Assembly (NCBI GenBank): GCA_964384215.1
Contig: CAYLLB010000027.1
Coordinates: 1-64,000 of the forward strand
Direction: 5' to 3'
DNA from: JAJFUV01 sp964384215
GTDB lineage: Bacteria; Acidobacteriota; Terriglobia; Bryobacterales; Bryobacteraceae
DNA length: 64,000 nt
Shown piece by piece: positions 44,845 to 54,241 of the stretch. The position numbers and the translations under genes were made by a program. Below the pieces are notes generated by a model that ran no database searches, was not told where the DNA came from, and saw only the letters and a program-made list of their open reading frames with translations. Positions within the stretch are counted from its first letter, which is position 1. Each line of letters starts with the position of its first letter.

Positions 44845-45459
44845 ATGGGTGCGAAGGAACGTAGAGCCAGACATAAATCGGAATTGAGGGAGCGGATCCT
44901 GGTCGCCGCGCGCGAGTTGTTCGCTGCGGAGGGCATCGACAATGTCTCCATGAGGAGGATCGCCGAGCGCATCGAGTACTCACCAAAGACTCTCTACCTT
45001 TACTTCAAGAACAAAGGGGAAATCCTTTATTATCTGTGCGAAGAGGCATTCCGTAAACTCGACCAGCTGACTGCTGGCATGGAGTTTTCCGAAGAGAATC
45101 CGGAGGATCTGGTTCGCCGGGGCTTGCGTCTCTATGTCGATTTCGGGTTAGCACACCCGCACGACTACCGCATTGCGTTCCTCAGCGACGCGCGACACTA
45201 TCCCTACCGCACGCATGATGAGTTGCCGCCCGATTCGGTTTCCCTTGCCATTCATACCCGTTTCGGGATGATTCTTCGCAAGGGAGCCGAGCAGGGAGTG
45301 TTCCGCGAAATGGATCCATTGCTCACGACACATGTGCTGTGGGCAGGTGTTCACGGCCTAACAACTGTTTTGATTTTCGACCCCGAATTTCACTGGGTAG
45401 ATCGCGACAGATTCATCAACGAGACCATCGAAGCGCTCCTGAGAAGTCTGAAAAACTAG
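44845..45459 (+). CDS. TetR-family repressor of the efflux operon
   Basis: A 204-residue TetR-family regulator. The N-terminal helix-turn-helix is 'LFAAEGIDNVSMRRIAERI' with 'YSPKTLYLYFKNKGEIL'. The C-terminal ligand-binding domain (~60-200) resembles the WHG/TetR_C group ('HTRFGMILRKGAEQGVF', 'HVLWAGVHGLTTVL'). It precedes the tolC-mfp-rnd genes by 18 bases on the same strand, so it is probably autoregulated through the inverted repeat just upstream and induced by pump substrates. There is no Shine-Dalgarno before the ATG. Confidence 0.9.
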   Translation: MGAKERRARHKSELRERILVAARELFAAEGIDNVSMRRIAERIEYSPKTLYLYFKNKGEILYYLCEEAFRKLDQLTAGMEFSEENPEDLVRRGLRLYVDFGLAHPHDYRIAFLSDARHYPYRTHDELPPDSVSLAIHTRFGMILRKGAEQGVFREMDPLLTTHVLWAGVHGLTTVLIFDPEFHWVDRDRFINETIEALLRSLKN

Positions 45460-45477
45460 CACTTAGCCTTTGATTCT

Positions 45478-46812
45478 ATGAAGCTTATACGCATCTCTGT
45501 AATCGTCGCCGGTGTGCTCTTCCAAGCTGCCGCAGCGCAGGAGGAGAAGGCCGCCTTGACGCTGCCGGAAGCTGTGGAGATAGCCGTGAAACGCTATCCG
45601 GACGTCGAAAAAGCCCGGGCGGCGGAAGACCAGCTGAGGGGAAAGATCCGCGAAGTTCGCGCACAGGCGATGCCGGAGGTCAACCTGACAAGTTTCGCCA
45701 CCCGCTTGCGCGACCCCAGCCTGCTGAATGCTTCGGGTCTGGACAACTTCCCCGAGGAATTGCGCAAGGCGCTGGTTCCGGTGGGTGTCAACCTGTTCGA
45801 TTACGGCCTCAGCGTCAAGCAGCCTCTCTACACTGCCGGTAAGGTTGGTACCGCATTGCGCCTGGCCAAGATCGAGGCCGAGGGTTCTTCGGTTGACGTG
45901 AGCCGTGCTGAACAGGATCTCTCGCTTTCCGTCGTGCGAGCCTTTTACGCGCTGTTGTGGGCGGAGCGGAACCTGGAGGTGGTGACCGGCACGCTGGAAC
46001 AGAAAAAGGCCCATGCCGAGATGGCCCGGATCAGGTTCAAGAACGGCGTGGCGACGGAAGTGGACGCGCTGCGCAGCGAAGTGCAGGTGGCCAATTCACA
46101 AGCCGAAGTGGTGCAGGCGAATAACGCCGTGAGGCAGGCGCGGGCGCTGCTGAATCACTACCTGTTGCGGCCTATCGACTTTCCTACCAAGGCGCTAGGC
46201 GAATTCGTCGAAAAGCCGCCTGAATCCACGGATGTGGCTGCGCTGGCCATGGAGGCGGAGCGCCGGCGTCCGGAATTGATGCGCCTGCGCATCGCCGAGC
46301 GCAGCGCGGAGGCGCAAGTGCAATTGGCGCGCGCGGAGAGCCGGCTCAAGCTGGATTTTACCGGCGGATACGGCGTGACGTCGCGCCTTCCCGAGAACCT
46401 GGTCAACCGGGATTTCGTTCGCTGGAACGTCGGAGTCAATATGACGCTGCCAGTGTTTGACGGCTTCAAGCGAAGTGGGATGGTCTGGCAGGCGACAGCC
46501 TACCGTAGGCAGGCCCGGTTGGAACGTGAAAAGGTGGCGCAGCGTGTCAGGCTGGATCTGCGGCAGGCTCTGGACGACCTGGCGGCGGCCAAAGAGACTG
46601 TCATCGCCGCCCGCGCCAACGTGCAGCAGGCAGAGAAGGTCCTCTCGATGATGCAGAACAACTATAAATACGGCGCAGCGACGACGCTGGATATCGTTGA
46701 TGCACAGACGGCGCTGGCCGTGGCACGGTCGAACCTGTTACGAGGCCTGCACGATCACTCCGTGGCGCGCGCGACGATGCGCCACGCAATGGGGCTGACG
46801 CCCTGGGAATAG
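45478..46812 (+). CDS. TolC-family outer-membrane efflux protein
   Basis: A 444-residue outer-membrane channel. A signal peptide (MKLIRISVIVAGVLFQAAAAQ) precedes two repeated OEP domains, each with long coiled-coil helices and short beta strands ('LTLPEAVEIAVKRYPDVEKA', 'SLSVVRAFYALLWAERNLEV', 'GAATTLDIVDAQTALAVAR'). It forms the exit duct of the tripartite pump with the next two genes. It lies 18 bases after the tetR stop and four before the adaptor start. Confidence 0.92.
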   Translation: MKLIRISVIVAGVLFQAAAAQEEKAALTLPEAVEIAVKRYPDVEKARAAEDQLRGKIREVRAQAMPEVNLTSFATRLRDPSLLNASGLDNFPEELRKALVPVGVNLFDYGLSVKQPLYTAGKVGTALRLAKIEAEGSSVDVSRAEQDLSLSVVRAFYALLWAERNLEVVTGTLEQKKAHAEMARIRFKNGVATEVDALRSEVQVANSQAEVVQANNAVRQARALLNHYLLRPIDFPTKALGEFVEKPPESTDVAALAMEAERRRPELMRLRIAERSAEAQVQLARAESRLKLDFTGGYGVTSRLPENLVNRDFVRWNVGVNMTLPVFDGFKRSGMVWQATAYRRQARLEREKVAQRVRLDLRQALDDLAAAKETVIAARANVQQAEKVLSMMQNNYKYGAATTLDIVDAQTALAVARSNLLRGLHDHSVARATMRHAMGLTPWE

Positions 46813-46815
46813 AAC

Positions 46816-47943
46816 ATGAACCGATTTCTGGAGTTTCTTTTTGTATTTACTGCCGGCATCGTGCTCAGCGGTTGCGGAAAGCACGAAGTTGCGGTCACCG
46901 GGACCGCCGCGCCGGCACCAGCCCGCGTGAGGGCCGTCCGCGTCGAGGCAAAGCCGTTCACGGCGTCACTGGCCGTCACCGGCTCCCTGGTTTCGAGATC
47001 GCTTGTCGAAGTCAAGGCGGAGACCACAGGCCGGGTATTGCGTTTCGACAAGGAAGAAGGCGACCCGGTGAAAGCAGGCGAGGTCGTCATCCGGGTGGAC
47101 GAAGAAAAAGCTCGACTGTCGGTGCGCGAAGCCGAGAGCGCGGTTCAGGTGGCGGAGGCTGCCTGCGCCCGCGCGCGTGTATCGGACGCGCACAACAAGA
47201 GCGAACTTGAGCGCGCACAGAACCTTGTGGCGTCGGGCGGAATCACGGACAAGGACCTGAAGGCGGCGCAGACCGCCGCCCAGGATTCCAGCGCACAGGT
47301 GGCGCTGGCAGATGCCCAACTCGAACAAGCCAAGGCGACCCTGGCCACTGCCCGGAAGCACCTGGCCGATTGCCAGGTGAAGGCGCCGGTGACGGGCGAA
47401 ATCTATCGCAAGCTGGTCAACAAGGGGGCCTATGTGGAGCCAGCCACTCCGGTGTTCACCCTTGTGGACAACCAGCGCCTGGAACTGGAGAGCCCGGTCC
47501 CGGCATCGGATTTGGGCGGAGTGCGCACGGGTCAGACGGTGCGCTTCACGGTCAATAGTTACCCGGGCGAAAAGTTCACGGGCCGGGTGGTGGAGGTGAG
47601 CCCCGCTGTAGACGTCGATTCGCGCACCGCCAAAGTACGAGTGCAAGTCCCGAATCCTGGGGGCCGTCTGAAGGCCGGGATGTTCGCCCAGGGTGAGATC
47701 CTCACCGGTGCGGCCTCGCAGGCGATCCTGATCCCGCTCGCGGCGGTCTACCGCGACGATTCATCCGCGAAGGTGTCTTATGTGTACGTCATCGAGGGCA
47801 ACAAGGCGCGGCGGCGCCAGGTGCGCATCGGCCGCGAGTTGGCGCAGATGCTGGAGATCGTCGACGGGCTGAAACCCGGCGACATGCTGGTTCCCGAGCG
47901 CAGCATTGAATTGGCCGACGGCGTCGAGGCGAAGCTGAACTAG
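46816..47943 (+). CDS. RND efflux periplasmic adaptor lipoprotein (MFP)
   Basis: A 375-residue membrane fusion protein linking the RND pump and the TolC channel. The lipobox 'IVLSGCGKHE' gives lipidated Cys20. A biotinyl-lipoyl-like domain ('VEVKAETTGRVLRFDKEEGD', 'CQVKAPVTGEIYRKLVNKGA') flanks a coiled-coil hairpin (~95-165), and a beta-barrel and membrane-proximal domain complete it. It follows the TolC gene after three bases. Confidence 0.93.
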   Translation: MNRFLEFLFVFTAGIVLSGCGKHEVAVTGTAAPAPARVRAVRVEAKPFTASLAVTGSLVSRSLVEVKAETTGRVLRFDKEEGDPVKAGEVVIRVDEEKARLSVREAESAVQVAEAACARARVSDAHNKSELERAQNLVASGGITDKDLKAAQTAAQDSSAQVALADAQLEQAKATLATARKHLADCQVKAPVTGEIYRKLVNKGAYVEPATPVFTLVDNQRLELESPVPASDLGGVRTGQTVRFTVNSYPGEKFTGRVVEVSPAVDVDSRTAKVRVQVPNPGGRLKAGMFAQGEILTGAASQAILIPLAAVYRDDSSAKVSYVYVIEGNKARRRQVRIGRELAQMLEIVDGLKPGDMLVPERSIELADGVEAKLN

Positions 47944-47962
47944 CGGGGCCCGGAGTACTGCG

Positions 47963-50900
47963 ATGTTACTAAGCGATCTGTCGATCAAACAACCCGTTCT
48001 GGCGACCATGATCAGCGCGTCGCTGGTGGTGCTGGGGCTGTTCAGTTACAAACACCTGAGCATTGATTTGTACCCGGATGTGGAAATCCCGGTGCTCACG
48101 GTGCAGACCCAGTATCCGGGGGCTTCGCCGGAGACGGTCGAACGCGAAGTGACCAAGCGCATCGAGGAAGTGGTCAACACGGTATCCGGGGTCAAGCACA
48201 TCTCCTCGATCACGACGGAGGGCTTTTCGAGCATCGTGATTGAATTCAACCTGGGGACGCGCCTGGCGAATGCGCAGCAGGATGCGCAGTCCAAGATCAA
48301 CTCGGTCCGGGCCGAGTTCCCGCGCGAGATGAAAGAGCCGGTGATCCAGCGCTTCGACATCGGTTCGATGCCCATCGTCTCCATCGCGGTAGAGAGCCCC
48401 ACGGCGGATATCAAGGCGCTCAGTTCACTGGCTGAGAAAACCATCAAGAAGCGCCTCGAGACGGTGTCCGGAGTGGGGCAAGTGAACCTGGTGGGATTGG
48501 CGCGGCGCGAGATTCAGGTTTTCGCCGACCGCGACAAGTTGAAGGCCTACGGAGTGACCTACGCCGAACTTTCCGGAGCGCTGGCGCGCGAGAACATGGA
48601 CGTGCCTGCTGGAAAACTGGAGCAGGGCAAGCTGGAACCGCTAGTCCGTGTGGCCGGCAAATACAAGAACGTGGAAGAGTTCCGCAACCTGATCGTGGCG
48701 TATCGCAAGGGCCAGCCGATCTACCTGCCGCAGGTGGCCCGCGTCGTGGACGGCGTGGAGGAGAGGCGCAGCGCTTCGTTGATCGACGACCAACCGGGCC
48801 TGGCGCTCGAAGTCGTGCGGCAAAGCGGCGCCAATTCCGTGGCGGTGGCCGACGGCGTCATCAAGGCCATGGACGAACTGAACCGGCAGCTTCCGCCGCA
48901 GATCCGCCTGCGCAAGATCGTGGACAACTCCATCTACATCCGCGAATCGGTGGAAGATGTGCAGACCACCATCCTTCTGGGCGGTATGTTCACGGTGATG
49001 ATCGTTTTTCTATTCCTGAACAGTTGGCGCAGCACGGTGATTACAGGTCTGGCGCTGCCGGTTTCGGTGATCAGCACGTTCACGGTGATGTATGCCCTCA
49101 ACTTCACGTTGAACGTGTTAACCCTGATGGGCCTGTCGCTCGCCATCGGTCTGCTCATCGACGACGCCATCGTGGTGCGGGAGAACATTGTCCGCCACCT
49201 TCATCGCGGACAGGATCACTTCACGGCGGCACGCGAGGCCACTTCGGAGATCGGCCTGGCGGTCATGGCGACGACATTCACCATCATCGCGGTATTCGTC
49301 CCGGTGGCGTTCATGGGCGGCATCATGGGGCGGTTTTTCTACCAGTTCGGCATCACCGTAGGCGTGGCTGTGCTCCTCTCGCTGTACGTGAGTTTCACGC
49401 TCGATCCGATGCTCAGCTCGCGGTGGTACGATCCGGCGGCCGACCCCAAAGTACCCCGCACGTGGTTTGCGAGGAAGCTGGAGTGGCTCAACGAGCAACT
49501 CGACCGGCTGCAGACAGTGCTGAGCGCCACGCTGAGCTGGTCGCTGGGACACCGCTGGCTGGTGGTTCTGGGCGCGACAGCGGCGATCCTGGTGAGCTTC
49601 GCTCTGTTCGGCAAGCTCGGCTCGGCTTTCATGCCGGAGGCCGACGAGGGACAGTACATGGTGCGCTATAAGGCCGATCCCAGCATCAGCCTGGAGCGTT
49701 CCACGGACATCGCCCGCGAACTGGTGTCGGAAATCCGCAAAGATCCCTCTACTGCATACACCTACACGAGCATCGGGGCCAACGGGACACAGCCGGTAAA
49801 TGAAGGCAACATCTTCGTGAAGCTGACCCCGCGCGAAGGGCGGCGGCACGTGAATGTGGTGCGCGTGGACATGCGCCAGCGCCTGGCGCGCTTCCGCGCC
49901 ATCAAAGTCTCCATCGGCCGGGCGGACGAAATGGGAGCCGACACCAAGCCGATCCAGATGAGCTTCCGCGGACCAGATCTGGCTCGCATGGGACCCATCA
50001 GCGAAAAGCTCATGCAGGTGACCATGGGGGTGCCCGGCGCCAAAGACATCGATACTAGTTTGGAGCAGCCCCGGCCCGAGGTGCGCATCAACGTGGACCG
50101 GCGCGCGGCAGGTGACCTAGGCCTGGACCTGGGCACGGTGGCGTCAACCATGACCGGGCTGGTGGCCGGCAACGTGGTTTCACAGTTCGAGGATCCCGAC
50201 GGCGACAGCTACGACGTGCGCTTGCGCATCGACCCGGTGCAGCGGGTACAGGGCGCCGACATCTTGGGTCTCGATCTTCCGGGCCGCGGCGGGACGGTCA
50301 TGGTGCCTCTGAACCAGGTGGCACACCTGGAAGACGGTGTGGCGCCATCCAAGATCCGCCGGCGCGACCTGATGCGCGAGATCCGTATCAGCGCGAACAC
50401 GGAAGGACGCTCGCTCGGCGAGATTATCGCGGATCTCAAGGCGCGTGTGGCGGACATGAACCTGCCAGCCGGTTACCAAGTCGATTTCACCGGCGAAAGT
50501 GAGGATATGGCGGAGAGCTTCGGTTACGTCTGGCAGTCGCTGATGCTGGCCGTGGTGCTGATCTATGCGATCCTGGCCAGCCAGTTCCGCAGCTTCGTAC
50601 AGCCGTTCGCCATCATGCTCTCGCTGCCGCTGTCGCTGGTGGGAGTGGCCGGGATGCTGTATCTCGCCAAAGATACGCTCAACATCATGTCGCTGATCGG
50701 CCTGATCCTGCTTATGGGACTGGTGACCAAGAACGCGATTCTGCTCATCGACTTTACGAACGTGCAGCGCCGCGACGGCGTTGCGCGAAAGGAGGCCATC
50801 CTCAGTGCGGCCCGCGTGCGCCTTCGGCCTATCCTGATGACCACGCTGGCGATGATCTTCGGCATGCTGCCGCTGGCGTTCGAAATCGGGAGCGGCGCCG

Positions 50901-51079
50901 AGGTGCGAGCCCCCATGGCGCGGGCGGTTATCGGTGGTCTGATCACGTCAACTGTCCTGACGCTGGTGATCGTACCGGTGGTGTACACCTTATTCGACGA
51001 CCTGGGCGAATGGCTCGGCCGTCTCTGGCACCGCGGAACTCCGGACCATGCGCGCAAGGCGATGGAGGTGGTTCGCTAG
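47963..51079 (+). CDS. RND-family inner-membrane efflux transporter (HAE1/AcrB-like)
   Basis: A 1038-residue proton-driven exporter of normal length for the family. Twelve membrane segments and two large periplasmic loops are visible. Segments TM2-6 contain 'LSLAIGLLIDDAIVVRENIV' with the proton-relay Asp pair, and the second half repeats this near 'LIGLILLMGLVTKNAILLID'. It begins 'IKQPVLATMISASLVVLGLF'. Likely substrates are hydrophobic drugs or toxic metabolites; the exact ones are unknown. It is the last gene of the TetR-controlled operon. Confidence 0.95.
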   Translation: MLLSDLSIKQPVLATMISASLVVLGLFSYKHLSIDLYPDVEIPVLTVQTQYPGASPETVEREVTKRIEEVVNTVSGVKHISSITTEGFSSIVIEFNLGTRLANAQQDAQSKINSVRAEFPREMKEPVIQRFDIGSMPIVSIAVESPTADIKALSSLAEKTIKKRLETVSGVGQVNLVGLARREIQVFADRDKLKAYGVTYAELSGALARENMDVPAGKLEQGKLEPLVRVAGKYKNVEEFRNLIVAYRKGQPIYLPQVARVVDGVEERRSASLIDDQPGLALEVVRQSGANSVAVADGVIKAMDELNRQLPPQIRLRKIVDNSIYIRESVEDVQTTILLGGMFTVMIVFLFLNSWRSTVITGLALPVSVISTFTVMYALNFTLNVLTLMGLSLAIGLLIDDAIVVRENIVRHLHRGQDHFTAAREATSEIGLAVMATTFTIIAVFVPVAFMGGIMGRFFYQFGITVGVAVLLSLYVSFTLDPMLSSRWYDPAADPKVPRTWFARKLEWLNEQLDRLQTVLSATLSWSLGHRWLVVLGATAAILVSFALFGKLGSAFMPEADEGQYMVRYKADPSISLERSTDIARELVSEIRKDPSTAYTYTSIGANGTQPVNEGNIFVKLTPREGRRHVNVVRVDMRQRLARFRAIKVSIGRADEMGADTKPIQMSFRGPDLARMGPISEKLMQVTMGVPGAKDIDTSLEQPRPEVRINVDRRAAGDLGLDLGTVASTMTGLVAGNVVSQFEDPDGDSYDVRLRIDPVQRVQGADILGLDLPGRGGTVMVPLNQVAHLEDGVAPSKIRRRDLMREIRISANTEGRSLGEIIADLKARVADMNLPAGYQVDFTGESEDMAESFGYVWQSLMLAVVLIYAILASQFRSFVQPFAIMLSLPLSLVGVAGMLYLAKDTLNIMSLIGLILLMGLVTKNAILLIDFTNVQRRDGVARKEAILSAARVRLRPILMTTLAMIFGMLPLAFEIGSGAEVRAPMARAVIGGLITSTVLTLVIVPVVYTLFDDLGEWLGRLWHRGTPDHARKAMEVVR

Positions 51080-51109
51080 GGGAGCCTGGCGACGGTATAA
51101 GATTATTGC

Positions 51110-52210
51110 ATGCCGATCACGATAGGCCGTCGCGAATTCCTGTCCGCTTCCATGGCCGTGCCCGCGCTGGGTGCCGCCAGGAAGCCGAAGAATTGGGTTT
51201 GGATCCCGACCAATACGCGGCGCACGGCGGATGACTGGAAGCGCCGTTTTGATGAGATGCGCGCTTCCGGTATCCAGGCCGTCCTTCCCGAAGTCTATGC
51301 CGGCCGCGAAGCATTCTATGCCTCCACGCGGTTGCCGGTGAGAAGCGACTGGCTGGGGATGCTGCTTCCCCTGGCAAAACAGGCAGGGCTTGAAGTGCAT
51401 GCCTGGATGTGGGCGATGCCCTGCATGAATCCGGAGATCCTGAAGGCGCATCCGGACTGGTACAACGTCAATGCGCTGGGCGAATCGGCGGCGGACAAGC
51501 CGCCTTATGTGCCTTATTACAAATTCCTCGATCCGGGCCGGCCCGAGGTGCGCGAGTATGTGCAGGGCACGGTGAAGGAGTTGGCTTCGATTCCCGGCCT
51601 CGCCGGTGTACATCTCGATTACATCCGCCACCCCGACGCGATCCTGCCGACAACGCTGTGGAAGAAATACAACATCGTGCAGGACCGTGTTTATCCGCCT
51701 TACGATTACGGCTATACGCCGTACGAGCGCGAGCAGTTCAAAAAGAAGTATGGCGCCGATCCGATGAAGCTGAAGCCAGGCCAACTCGAAGCCGAGTGGC
51801 GTCAGTTCCGTCTCGATATGGTTACCGGTTTGGTGAACGGCTACCTGGCGCCGGCCGCGCGCGCCAAGCACAAGAAGGTCACTGCTGCGGTGTTCCCAGG
51901 ACCGTCGATGGCGCGCCGCATGGTGTACCAGGACTGGGGCCGCTGGAAGCTCGACGGTTTCCTGCCGATGCTCTATCACTCGTTTTACAACGCCGGGCCG
52001 GAGTGGGTCGGCGAGCAGACACGCGAAGGGTGCGCAGCCGTCCGCAAGCCTGTTTACAGCGGGCTGTTTGTGGGACCGATGGATCCGGCCACGCTTCAAC
52101 GCACCATCGAGATCGCGCTCGCGGCGGGCGCCGGTGGCGTGTCGCTATTCTCCGATGGCGGCATGAACGAGGCGCGCTGGGGTGCCGTGCGTGCGGCGCT
52201 GAAGATCTAA
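51110..52210 (+). CDS. Tat-exported glycosyl-hydrolase-like protein (GHL10/DUF187 type)
   Basis: A 366-residue TIM-barrel protein of the family 10-like putative glycosidases. The twin-arginine leader is 'GRRREFLS'-like (IGRREFLSASMAVPALGAA). The barrel starts with 'NWVWIPTNTRRTADDWKRRF'. It shows the family segments 'LEVHAWMWAMPCMNP', 'GVHLDYIRHPD' with acidic residues, and 'DGFLPMLYHSFYN'. The substrate is unknown. The ATG lies seven bases after TAAGAT (51098-51103) with no Shine-Dalgarno, fitting a leaderless mRNA. Confidence 0.82.
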   Translation: MPITIGRREFLSASMAVPALGAARKPKNWVWIPTNTRRTADDWKRRFDEMRASGIQAVLPEVYAGREAFYASTRLPVRSDWLGMLLPLAKQAGLEVHAWMWAMPCMNPEILKAHPDWYNVNALGESAADKPPYVPYYKFLDPGRPEVREYVQGTVKELASIPGLAGVHLDYIRHPDAILPTTLWKKYNIVQDRVYPPYDYGYTPYEREQFKKKYGADPMKLKPGQLEAEWRQFRLDMVTGLVNGYLAPAARAKHKKVTAAVFPGPSMARRMVYQDWGRWKLDGFLPMLYHSFYNAGPEWVGEQTREGCAAVRKPVYSGLFVGPMDPATLQRTIEIALAAGAGGVSLFSDGGMNEARWGAVRAALKI

Positions 52211-52236
52211 GCCGGGTTCTGCTACGATGTGCCTTC

Positions 52237-52884
52237 ATGCTGAAAGCGGTTTTGTGGGACATGGACGGCACGCTGGTGGACTCCGAGCGGCTGCACTGGC
52301 TGGCTTGGAAAGAGGTGATGGACGCGGAGGGCGTGGCCATCGCCTACCAGCAGTTTCGCGACACGTTCGGGCAGCGCAACGACACGATTATTCCTCTATT
52401 CCTCGGCAGTGACGCGGCGGCCGGCACCGTGGCGCGCATCAGCGACGCCAAGGAGGCCGCTTACCGGCGCTTGGTGCGCGAAAGTGGGATCGCGGCGATC
52501 GATGGCGCTGTCGGGTGGGTGAAACGTTTGCACGCCGCTAGGTGGTGCCAGGCCATCGCTTCCGCGGCGCCCCGAGCCAATATCGAAGTCATCCTCGATG
52601 TGCTCGATTTGCAGAATTGTTTCGAAGCCTCGGTAGCGGCCGAAGACGTGGAACGCGGCAAGCCCGACCCGCAGGTGTTTCGGCTTGCGGCCGAGCGGCT
52701 GGGCGTCCCCCCGTCGCGTTCGATCGTGGTGGAAGACGGCCAGGCGGGCGTCGAAGCAGCACGCCGTGCCGGGATGCGGTGCATCGGCTTGTCGCGCGAA
52801 GGCGGCGAACTGGCGGCCGATCTCGTCGTGCGTTCGTTCAAGGAACTGGCGGAAGACGCTTTCGACAAGCTGCTCGAAGCGTGA
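52237..52884 (+). CDS. HAD-superfamily phosphatase/phosphoglucomutase-like
   Basis: A 215-residue HAD-IA hydrolase. Motif I is 'VLWDMDGTLVDSERLHW', motif II the Ser in 'AIASAAPRANIEV', motif III Lys in 'VERGKPDPQVF' and motif IV 'SIVVEDGQAGVEA'. The 'DSERLHWLAWKEV' cap resembles beta-phosphoglucomutases and 2-deoxyglucose-6-phosphate phosphatases. The ATG at 52237 begins motif I; a longer open frame from 51409 only overlaps the preceding gene. Its stop is adjacent to the next reading frame at 52885. Confidence 0.87.
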   Translation: MLKAVLWDMDGTLVDSERLHWLAWKEVMDAEGVAIAYQQFRDTFGQRNDTIIPLFLGSDAAAGTVARISDAKEAAYRRLVRESGIAAIDGAVGWVKRLHAARWCQAIASAAPRANIEVILDVLDLQNCFEASVAAEDVERGKPDPQVFRLAAERLGVPPSRSIVVEDGQAGVEAARRAGMRCIGLSREGGELAADLVVRSFKELAEDAFDKLLEA

Positions 52885-54224
52885 GTGTACATCATGCTGC
52901 TGCCGCTCGTGGCGCTGTTGTTGCTGGCCCAGGGAGAATCAGTCTGGGACCGGCGCGAGCGCTTGGCCAGCGAAGACCTCGCGCAGGTTAAAGCGGAGCT
53001 GCGCAAGCAGGATCCTACGCTCGAATACTTTCAGGCTCTCGACAAGAGTCCAATCGACAGCGTGTATTCCATGCTCTTGGTGAATGCCGCCCCGCTGGAG
53101 CGCAATCCGCAACGTACGCGCTCCATGCCGGACTTCAGAGGCGCGGCCAGATAGGACTTTTTGTTGTTGCAGGGGCGCGGAATCAAATCTGCATGGTGCT
53201 TGATCGCTATCCAAGCGACGTCAACCACCCGTGGCCATTGATGTAGCCGCCAAGCGCCAATACCGTCTATCTGCACGCTTTCACCGATTACGGCATTTAT
53301 CTCGGCAGCACCAAGTATCTCTACGACCTTTACACGCGAAGGAAAGCGGGCGAGGTCGAGTACCAGCGAATGGCTTTGAATGCCAGCACGCGGGGAGGCG
53401 GCAGGCTTTACTATGCGGCCGGCACGGAAGTCTATCCTCGGACCTTCCGGGCCATCGTAACCGTGGAGCCCCACGAAAAGGCCCCGCCGGTTTTTGACGC
53501 GCGGACTCTCAAGGGCGAGGAGCCCGGAACGCTCATCCCTGGTCTGGGGCGAAAGTCGGTGAAGGAGTTCGACCTTGGCGGTGGGCGCTCGCTTGCGCTG
53601 ATACAGCATGGCCCCGGTCCGGAACTTGACGGCATAGCCATCAAGTTGCCACGTCGGGGTGCCATGCAGTATCCCGTCCCGGTCGTGGATCTGGACTATT
53701 ACATGAAAGTGCGCGCCCCGCTGGATCCGCTGCTGCGGCGCAACCCGAGCCAGCGGCCGCTGGAGATCGAGAACCGCATCGGCCCTTACGAGATGGAAGG
53801 CTCGAGGCTGTGGTTCGCCAGTACGTTCTATGACGGGGAAGGAATGAGCGGCCTGGGCGCCATCGGCACGTTCGATGCCGGGACGCGCAAATACGAGATG
53901 CGCTTCTTTCCGGAGATTGTGTGTTGGCCGGGCTCCGCGCTGCGTCTGGACGGTGACGATGTCTGGGTTGGTCTGGCGCGCCGTCCCGGAGGCGCCGTGT
54001 ATGGCGGCGGCCTGCTGCGTTACAACCGGAAGACGCACAGCGCAAGGACGTATCCGGTCAAGGACGTGATTTACACCATCGATCGCGTGGGCGGCGCGCT
54101 CTACCTGGGCACCTCGCACGGCCTCTACGTGTTGCGCGACGCTACACTCACGCAATACCGCTTCGAGCCGGAAGAGCGCGGCCGCATCCACGCTGTTGCG
54201 CGCCACGGGACCGACGGCAGATAG
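52885..54224 (+). pseudogene. decayed secreted-protein gene (frameshift and in-frame stop)
   Basis: A GTG directly after the HAD stop opens a signal peptide (MYIMLLPLVALLLLAQGESV) and runs to a TAG at 53152. Coding character then continues in another frame as GARNQICMVLDRYPSDVNH, PWPLM, an in-frame TAG at ~53244, and PPSANTVYLHAFTDYGIYLG. The rest is open to the stop at 54222 (LGTSHGLYVLRD, IHAVARHGTDGR). I do not recognise the family; the C-terminal part looks like a beta-propeller. One frameshift and one nonsense codon are needed to explain it. Sequencing error is possible. Confidence 0.65.
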
Positions 54225-54241
54225 ATGTCAGAGCGGCGACG

